DNA from: Tubulanus polymorphus
Lineage: Eukaryota; Nemertea; Palaeonemertea; Tubulaniformes; Tubulanidae
Direction of reading: 5' to 3'
NCBI RefSeq assembly: GCF_964204645.1
Contig: NC_134032.1
Span: 1,120,501 to 1,180,500, forward strand
DNA: 60,000 nucleotides
Below the pieces are notes generated by a model that saw nothing but the letters and a program-made list of their open reading frames with translations, searched no databases and was not told where the DNA came from. How positions within the stretch are numbered: the first letter of the stretch is position 1; each line of letters starts with the position of its first letter. Of the stretch, positions 51,946 to 60,000 are shown piece after piece. A program made the translations under genes and the position numbers.

Positions 51946-52459
51946 GCTTTCGTGTCTGAAAATATAGAAATGTTGATGGAAAAGCTGATAGATTTAACTG
52001 ATCGCATCAGCTGAGTTAAAACATGAAGAAATCACTGTTTGTGAGCGTTTGAAACAGTTTATCAGAGCGCGCAGACACTTTGTTACTATCACGGTCGAAA
52101 TTTTACTCCTAGCAATCAAACCAACTCTTCTTTCGAACAAAGCGGCGCTTACTACCGTCGGTAAAGCGGTAAGATTAGAATAAAAATTCTCGTACTAGGT
52201 TTCCGTGTTTTCTGCTATACCGGTGTCGGCTCGGCGGATACTGACCTCAGTTATCTCGCGAGCTTACCACACTCCGCGTTAGATACAGACGAACTCGTGT
52301 TCGGTGTCGGATGAATTGATACTTCTACAAATATATCGTTGTTTAGTTTCGATAATGTTTTCGTGATGCAAAATTTGATTGAAACTTTTTTTTTGAAATT
52401 TTCGTATCCGTTCCAATCCTTTTTTCGTTCGTCGTCCGTCCGTCCGTGGACGTTATCCA

Positions 52460-52700
52460 GTCATTTTGGGAAGTTCAGAAGACGCTTCAATGCATTGTCT
52501 AGATCATTGGTTTATACATGTATATCTATCCGAGACACATCTCCAGACCAAAAACTGGCCAGGTCAGAATCAAGATGGCCGACCGGCGGCTAATATTTTT
52601 CCGCCGAAATCAGCATTTTGTACGCATTTTTGAAGTTTTCAAGGGAAATTTTGAAAACGCTTCAATCAATCTTGATCTAGCTGATCTTGCACGTTTGTGT
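52460..52700 (+). repeat. Interspersed repeat family R1, copy 2
   Basis: The inverse relative of 18706-18925: GGTTTATACATGTATATCTA, CAGAATCAAGATGGCCGACC and GAAATCAGCATTTTGTAC in order. Confidence 0.75.
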
Positions 52701-52764
52701 CCCTCCATGACCCATCAGTATGAGAAGAATTAGGTCGATCGGACACAAGATGGCCGTTTCGTGA

Positions 52765-52931
52765 CCAGGGCCTGGTTTCATAGACTGAGTATCAAAGTTA
52801 TCCCTTGGGTAAAATCCTCAATCTGGGTGACAACCACCATGGTTACAATGAGAAACTATGGTAATAACTGACAAATTTCAAAATGTTCCCAGAGACTATT
52901 TTTCTTCCACATCTATGAAACCCTGCCCAGG
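52765..52931. mobile_element. Palindromic element, family F
   Basis: CCAGGGCCTGGTTTCATAGA at left and TCTATGAAACCCTGCCCAGG at right. The interior contains TAACTTTGATAC-like inner arms and a fold-back around CAACCACCATGGTTACAAT. Confidence 0.65.
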
Positions 52932-53838
52932 TCATTTATATTGGTATCTATGGATATCTTGTTACCACAATCAATTGCGAGTTCATTGGTTTATTGTAAA
53001 TGGTCACCAGGGGGCGTTGAATGGGTGGTGGATCGGACTGCAGTGTCTCTGGATCAGGTTAAAACTGCACGTGCTGTCAAAACGCACCAGCATCGAAAAT
53101 ACGGAATCTCGGAATTTTCTAACGACGCGAAAACGCTGGCTTTAGACGACAAATAGTAACCGGGTTCCCAATTGGGAATACCTGGTTCAGTGATAGCTTA
53201 CGACGTTCGCTAATGCCCCGGCTAACGGACATTTTCTGCGCTATTAGAAATACCTTGGTAGGCTTACGAATTCCCCCAGAGGTATTAAACGATAAAGTAT
53301 CTTAAAAAAACTGCCTTTTCGTAAATCGGGTTCAAACCTGGAAACACGGAAATTGAAGTTCTGCATCCGGCATATTTTCAAATAAGTTATAAGTGAAATT
53401 TGCGTTACTACATCTACAACGAACCCGTTGTCAATATTTAAAAAAGAAAATAAATGAAATTCCTATTACTCATCGTTTCATCGCAGCTGATCTTGGATAG
53501 AAAAAAGGCGCGCTCCATTTCATTATCGGTAAACAGAACGCGCAAATGATGAACTAACGGTGGCCGTCATCGCGAGAATCGGAGCCGTCCGTCCGCGACC
53601 CTGGATCACGCCACGCGCGCGCATCGCCATCAATGCCAGACAAAAACTAATAAACCCTGGGTAAATCGAAGGCGCGTTCTATTTTGAGACTGTGAAATCT
53701 GCTTAACTCAGCGAGCGAGCGAATGGCCGAATTACGGTGAATCTGCAGGTGACATTTAACTGATTAAAAATCTTCATGTTGCTTTCTCGCACTGGGAGGA
53801 AAATCCCTGGTTTTTTCGATTGGCAAACGATCAAATAT
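52932..53838. other. No gene seen
   Basis: Short open frames around 52940-53156 show no recognisable domain. No repeat is identified. Confidence 0.4.
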
Positions 53839-54019
53839 CACTCTTAAGAACGAATGGTTCTTCTGAAGAAATTTAAGGGGTTCTTCGGCCTGCGGGATGA
53901 ACCTCTAATGGTTCTTCAAAGAACCTGTTTGACGGAGAACCCCATTCAAACGGCTACCCGAAAAAAAACCCATCGCTCACAAATAAAGAACCTTTCTGAA
54001 AGGTAATTTTAGAGAGTAC
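53839..54019. mobile_element. MITE-like element related to the 34.5-34.9 kb tandem units
   Basis: CACTCTTAAGAACGAATGGT then TCTTC at left, matching the - strand end of the 164-bp units; the right end has AAGAACC and an inverted TACTCTCTAAAA. Many AGAACC/GGTTCT words inside can pair. Confidence 0.55.
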
Positions 54020-54107
54020 ATTTTGTAAGATAGATGATTTCCGAATTTATAAAATTTCCTGAAATACTCTTCATTTTGTGTAATTTCACTGCAACGTATC
54101 CACAGTT

Positions 54108-54535
54108 GTGTGAATTTAAATTTAATTTGACTCTGAATCCAGTTACACAGTTGTGTGGGTTCAATTTGACTCTGAATCCAGTTCCACAGTTGTGTGGGTT
54201 TAATTTGACTCTGAATCCAGTTCCACAGTTGTGTGGGTTTAATTTGACTCTGGACCCAGTTCCACAGTTGTGTGGGTTCAATTTGACTCTGGACCCAGTT
54301 CCACAGTTATGAATTTAATTTGACTCTGGACCCAGTTCCACAGTTGCGGATTCGATTTGACACTGAATGCAGTTCCACGGTTGCAGGTATTCTCTGGATC
54401 CAGTTCCACAGTTGCGGATTTCATTGGACTCTGGGCGCAATTCCACAGTTGCGGATTCTATTCGACTCTGGGCGCAATTCCACAGTTGCGGATTCTATTC
54501 GACTCTGGATTCGGTTCCGCAGTTTTGCTGCACGA
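54108..54535. repeat. 39-bp satellite derived from palindromic element family B
   Basis: The monomer CCAGTTCCACAGTTGTGTGG plus TTTAATTTGACTCTGAAT is repeated about 10 times, diverging to the right (CAGTTGCGGATT forms). It equals one arm of family B (compare 10261-10297 inverted). Because 39 is divisible by 3, long frames on both strands result, with 13-residue repeats; not considered coding. Confidence 0.85.
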
Positions 54536-54785
54536 AAAACGATATTCAGGCTCGCGCACGCGCGGTGTTTCTTTCATAATATCAGGTGGTGTCGCGTTAC
54601 TTCCGAGCGTTCTATATTTATCCGCTGTTGTCGTATTATCCTTTATTCAAACGAGCGAATGTTTTTAACGTGTTATCCTGGTAGAAACTCGATGCGACAC
54701 GGCTATAAATAAACTTTGCGTGTCAATTCATTCCCAGGTCTGTTATTGTCTAGTCTATCATTCATACTTAGTTAAAAACTCGCTG

Positions 54786-55320
54786 AAATCCCCCTCCTCC
54801 CCTCCCCTCCCCTCCGGGCCAGTGTGTCCTCTTTAGTTCCATTTTTCACCTCGCATCCCTCCCTCTCCTTGCATATTAGTTCACTGCCTCTCCTGGCTTT
54901 CCCTCCCTCTCTCGTCCTCTCTCCCTCTCTCCCTCTCCGTCTCCTGACTCTCCCTCTCCCTCTTCCTCTCTCCCTCTCCGTCTCCTGGCTCTCCGTCTCC
55001 TGGTTCTCCCTCTCCCTCTCCTGGCTCTCCCTCTCCCTCTCCTGGCTCTCCGTCTCCCTCTCCTGGCTCCCTCTCCCTTTCCTGGCTCTCCCAACCCTCC
55101 CTCTCTCCTCGCCCTCTCTCCTCCCTCTCCTGGCTCTCCTCCTGGCTCCCCTCTCTCTCCCTCTCTCTCTCTCTGCCTCTCTCTCTGCCTCTCTCTCTCC
55201 CTCTCTCTCTCCCTCTCTCCCTCTCCCCCTCTCCCCCTCTCCCCCTCTCCCCCTCTCCCCCTCTCTCCCTCTCTCCCTCTCTCCCCCTCTCTCCCCCTCT
55301 CTCTCCCCTCTCTCTCTCAT
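54786..55320. repeat. Pyrimidine-rich simple repeat tract
   Basis: CTCCC, CTCTCC and TCTCTC words, with CCTGGCTCTCC units in the middle and near-pure CT at 55150-55318. Overlying frames are artefacts. Confidence 0.95.
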
Positions 55321-55615
55321 TCTCTTATTGCCTGTCCACTTGTTGTCTAATTTTATCAGCTTGATACGAAGGGATTTTCGTCTATTTATAGAAACGGTTG
55401 CCTAGCGATATTTTTTTCCTACAAACGGCTGCGTTTACACTAGTGAATAATATCTTGTCTTAGATTAAGATTCGTATATCAAAGTCAACACCGTAAACTT
55501 GAGCTAAAATCATAACTCAAATATCTATGCGCATAATCGGTTGCCCAACAAATTCAGTACCTAGTATAACATAGCGGGACTGGTTAGATAGATATTGATC
55601 TCGGATTTTGAGATC

Positions 55616-55800
55616 CACTGTTGATATTGAAAAGTTTATTTTCTGATAGTTTCTGGGTTTATCGAAACCCCGCCCACTGAGAAACCAAAATGATATGATA
55701 ATGAATTACCGTAATTTGGAAAAAAACATTAAATTACAGCTAATTCATTTTTATATCATTTTGGTTTCTCTGAAGATAAACTGTTCAATATCAACAATGG
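55616..55800. mobile_element. Palindromic element, AT-rich
   Basis: CACTGTTGATATTGAAAAG at left, inverted ACTGTTCAATATCAACAATG at right; inner arms GAGAAACCAAAATGATAT and ATATCATTTTGGTTTCTC are perfect complements. Confidence 0.8.
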
Positions 55801-56498
55801 CTTTTAATTATTAGCTATATTTGAAAATATGGTTTTCAACGGGACCCATTTACACTGGAAAAAGTTTTGAGTATATCATATTCAAAATATTTATTACAAA
55901 GATTTTATCTCGGAAAAGTTGTCAAGCGAGGTATAACCGAAGGTAGCATTAACACCCTGGACTTCGCGATAGCAGCTCAGAGGGGGAACTCCCGTGAAAT
56001 CCATGCCGAGGTTTTCGTATTCACTCGTTCGGTGTCTGTATAATAACAATAACGGAGTAAGCTCTCGTATCAGCTACTGAGAGTCGACGCTTCAGGCCAA
56101 CCCGCCTATCAATAAGATGCAATTTATACCGACGAGACAGTAGCGAGAACATCGATTAGTACCTGAACCTGCCCGCAGGCGGCGCGCAGTTACACTTGTA
56201 CGCTTATTAGCTTTTATGTGTTTAGCGAGAAAAAATCAGCTCAAAACCGCAAACTATTAATATAGATAACGTGTCTCGAGGGGGCGCTCGTGTCGTGTTA
56301 ATCAATATCTCCATCTACCGAGAACCGATAGATTATGACCCACCTGTAACGTTTTAGGCGACGAGCTACATTTCGTTTTTGACAGTTAGTTACTATCGAT
56401 ACCGTATTCCGTGATAGCTACCTAAATTCAAATACCTTTCGGAATCTCGGGATGTTTAATAAATCCAACTTTGAAACTGGCTAAATTTATCAAATTAG
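55801..56498. other. No gene seen
   Basis: No supported feature. Confidence 0.4.
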
Positions 56499-56752
56499 GT
56501 CTACTGTCTGTCACACATGCTCTTCGTGCGACGTTTTGGTCCGTAATTTCGTTCATAATCGGTTGATCTGTAAATATTATGCATCAATTTGTTCAGTAAG
56601 GAATTTGCATTCAGAAATAAATCATGAACTGGCAGAAATTTGTTTGTGTTTTCTTCTATCAGCGATAGTTATTTAAGGTAGAAAAACCGATTATTAACGA
56701 AATTACGGACCAAAACGTCGCACAGAGAGTATGTGTGACAGACAGTAGATGT
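56499..56752. mobile_element. Palindromic element with 66-bp arms
   Basis: Left arm 56499-56564 and right arm 56687-56752 are near-perfect complements (CTACTGTCTGTCACACAT, and TTTTGGTCCGTAATTTCG with its inverse). The loop of about 120 bp is unique. Confidence 0.85.
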
Positions 56753-56839
56753 ATATTGATCCCTCCGTTAGTGTGTGTAAATAGTATGTTGTAAATAACG
56801 TTTGTTATGTTTCAAAGTGCTTTTATCTACTGTTTTTTG

Positions 56840-56905
56840 TAATAATTGTAAATACTTTTTTTGGATTGGAGTGTAATAAATATTCGTATTCGTATTCAAT
56901 AAAGT
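56840..56905 (+). mobile_element. Possible retroelement 3' end with (TATTCG)n tail
   Basis: GGATTGGAGTGTAATAAATA then TTCGTATTCGTATTC. Confidence 0.4.
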
Positions 56906-56944
56906 GCTAATGTCCGTATATCAGACGATTCTCTAAGGTTGAAG

Positions 56945-57042
56945 CTGTCGTCTGCCATCATATTCCACGTTTTTAGAGGAAGCAACCGGAAATCTGTCGT
57001 CTGCCATCATATTCCACGTTTTTAGAGGAAGCAACTGGATTC
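56945..57042 (+). repeat. 49-bp direct duplication
   Basis: CTGTCGTCTGCCATCATATT through TTTTAGAGGAAGCAAC is repeated with one intervening change (starts 56945 and 56994). Confidence 0.95.
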
Positions 57043-57507
57043 CAGTTCCACGTTTAATCAGATTTTATCATCTAACCCGACCGACCGAGCTTCTTCGTTC
57101 GCAGTCTTTACTTTACTTAACTTTTAACTTCAACTTTTATATCAACTCGGACCGCATTACAATTATGCATTGAGGATACAGATCGATAATTCGTATGAAA
57201 GATAGTCTCGATCGTTTGGGTGGCGCCCCCTACTCCCACAGGTAGAACACGGTGCCCATTCTCTCAAACGTATTTTATTGTCGTATCTTATTGTGGTAAA
57301 TCTGTCAGTTTGAAAAAAAATCTGGCTGTAAAAGTTATATATGTACAGAACATAGGACGTTATAAATCGATGATTCGTTTTATTGAGAGAGAGATCTGTG
57401 CTCGGTTCTTTACACATTTATTCTGGTGATAAGTACTGGGATAATTGCCTCTAATACATAGACCGGTCACTCTTCATAACACGATTCGATAGCGAGTGAC
57501 GAGCTTG

Positions 57508-58800
<1,293 letters not shown>

Positions 58801-59203
58801 ATAGTGAGAACTAAACTGGCAAAACTACGTTCACTTTCAATAAGGTTTGGTCAGGTTTTACATGGAGAATATCTAAAAGGGGGCGCTGCTGGTTCGAGGC
58901 TGCAGCACCCCCTCCAAACCCTCTTCCCATCAGTATTATCCCTAGTATAGCTATTGGTTTTATTCGCCGTGATATTATTTACTCAATAAACGCGCGACCG
59001 GATATTCGACATGATCTCTCATCCGCCGTCCATTTCCGACATTTGTCATCGTCTGGGTGCTTTCAGTCGGAACCACCCGACGTTATACACACGGGCACTA
59101 TATTCGCAATAGGACGTAACCGTGTCACGCCACGCAGCGCCATCTACAGGCAATATTAGCGTCACCTTTCTTCCGGGAAGTATTTTGCCTGTTCCATTCG
59201 AGC
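58801..59203. other. No gene seen
   Basis: A short palindrome (AGGGGGCGCTGCTGG ... CTGCAGCACCCCCT) lies at about 58878-58914. Confidence 0.4.
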
Positions 59204-59374
59204 AGGCGCAGTGGCCGAGTGGTTTAAGCCGCCGGTTACTGGTTTCGTTAAATTAGGGTTTTTGGTTTCGAATCCTGGTGGCGACACATTTTCTTGGTCG
59301 AAGGTTCCCCACTGGGAAAAAGAAACATCGAACCCACTAATAACGTGGCGCTCGAATCGTCGATTTTTTTTTTT
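59204..59374 (+). mobile_element. tRNA-derived SINE, copy 2
   Basis: A-box GTGGCCGAGTGGTTTAAGCC near 59211, B-box GGTTTCGAATCC near 59264, then the body shared with 3001-3247. Single B-box, with a T-run at 59363-59374 rather than an A-run. Confidence 0.8.
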
Positions 59375-59446
59375 AATCCCGTGTAATCAACAGGTGTTCA
59401 CCCGGGCGAAGCTAATAATATGAAATTCTCATTAAGTTGTTTTATT

Positions 59447-59482
59447 TAATCCTTTCTTTATTTTGTCTCGTTGCAGGTAAGC
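59447..59482 (+). promoter_or_regulatory. Candidate recursive splice site 3
   Basis: TCCTTTCTTTATTTTGTCTC, then GTTGCAG, directly followed by GTAAGC (junction 59476/59477). A pyrimidine-rich acceptor fused to a good donor. Confidence 0.5.
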
Positions 59483-59809
59483 GATTTACTTGAACAGAAC
59501 GAAAAAGAAATGTTCCGGCGGAAATTACGGTAAAAGGGTGTCGGGCTGGGAATCGCACGTGGAGCCTCATCCGCAGTCGAATTCACTAACAATGTTCGGT
59601 ATCTATATTCTAAAAATCCCCAGGAAGTAATAATCTTTTCTATTAGTTCTCGATATCGTGTCGGTTCAACTTCGTATCCGACCCCGGTAAGTGAGGTAGC
59701 TCCCCCGGATGATTCCCACTCTGCTCGCGCGTGCGAAGTCGTACAGAAATTGAATTGTTTACAACTAGACCACTGACACAGTTTAAACGGGATACCGGCA
59801 ACGCTACTC

Positions 59810-59935
59810 TGGCAAGTGAGGATTGCGTCGGGTTGGCTAACACAGAGTAGAACATCCTCGCTTGCCAGGGGTCCGGTATCACTCCCGAACTCGCTTCCAC
59901 CAGCCCCCTGGCCTCACGAAGCGTGATTTCATTAC
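59810..59935 (-). repeat. Interspersed repeat, copy 2 of the 34.1-kb family
   Basis: The inverse of 34160-34215: CATCCTCGCTTGCCAGGGG, TCCGGTATCACTCCCGAACT and GCTTCCACC. The remaining 59936-60000 shows nothing. Confidence 0.65.
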
Positions 59936-60000
59936 TGGCGCTGTTGCGCATGACGTCATATATTGATTTGCGAAATACTTCCTTGTTCGGTAAAACGTTC

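Noticed and set aside
54034-54312. 13-residue repeat protein on both strands
   Set aside because: The 39-bp satellite is divisible by three, so open frames on both strands are expected by chance; its origin from a transposon arm is clear.

Overview
This window is eukaryotic, animal-type DNA from a large, intron-rich, AT-rich genome full of repeats. It has no operons, no recognisable rRNA or stand-alone tRNA genes, and very little coding sequence. The one gene family I can name is the TASK branch of two-pore-domain potassium channels (KCNK3/KCNK9-like). This, together with the dense marine-invertebrate style of repeats (tRNA-derived SINEs, palindromic MITE-like elements, LINE 3' ends with microsatellite tails), suggests an invertebrate bilaterian, plausibly a lophotrochozoan (mollusc, annelid, nemertean or similar). 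The species cannot be fixed from this sequence alone.

Coding content: two TASK-type first coding exons lie on the + strand at 841-1123 and 23656-23938. Each is exactly 283 nt. Each starts with ATG and encodes M1, the extracellular cap with an N-glycosylation sequon at residue 53, and the first pore helix, ending as TTIG. Each stops at a phase-1 donor inside the first glycine codon of the GYG filter, a splice position known for K2P genes. No second exon carrying YG, M2-M4 or the second pore is visible anywhere in the 60 kb. The simplest reading is that the two are alternative first exons (alternative promoters) of one gene, or the starts of two tandem genes with very long first introns. Their remaining exons would lie to the right of the window. 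One further candidate exon of unknown function is on the - strand at 42706-42986.

Layout: 0-1.1 kb holds the leader and exon A. 1.1-20 kb is intron-like DNA with a ribozyme-bearing repeat (1.3-1.9 kb), a palindromic element (2.5 kb), a SINE (3.0 kb), a 1-kb octamer minisatellite (7.3-8.3 kb), clusters of palindromic elements (8.9, 10.2, 12.6-13.3 kb), a purine-rich tract (13.7-14.2 kb) and a truncated LINE (15 kb). 20-23.6 kb is CpG-rich and looks like the promoter and leader region of exon B, with a perfect CRE and TATA-like element at 22.6 kb. 24-60 kb is intron-like with long microsatellites, more palindromic elements, solo-LTR-like repeats and three juxtaposed acceptor/donor sites (34934, 38010, 59476) that look like recursive splice sites. 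A polypurine tract of about 1.05 kb lies at 57.6-58.6 kb.

The most interesting items are these. (1) The paired TASK first exons diverge in a mosaic way: nearly identical DNA in M1 and the pore helix, but a strongly different cap. (2) Two unrelated-looking repeat families share a hammerhead-like ribozyme core in which stem I and stem II differ but remain paired. (3) There are candidate recursive splice sites in the putative giant intron. (4) A group of palindromic elements with different interiors share the same CCTGGGGCC-type ends and abut one another at those ends.
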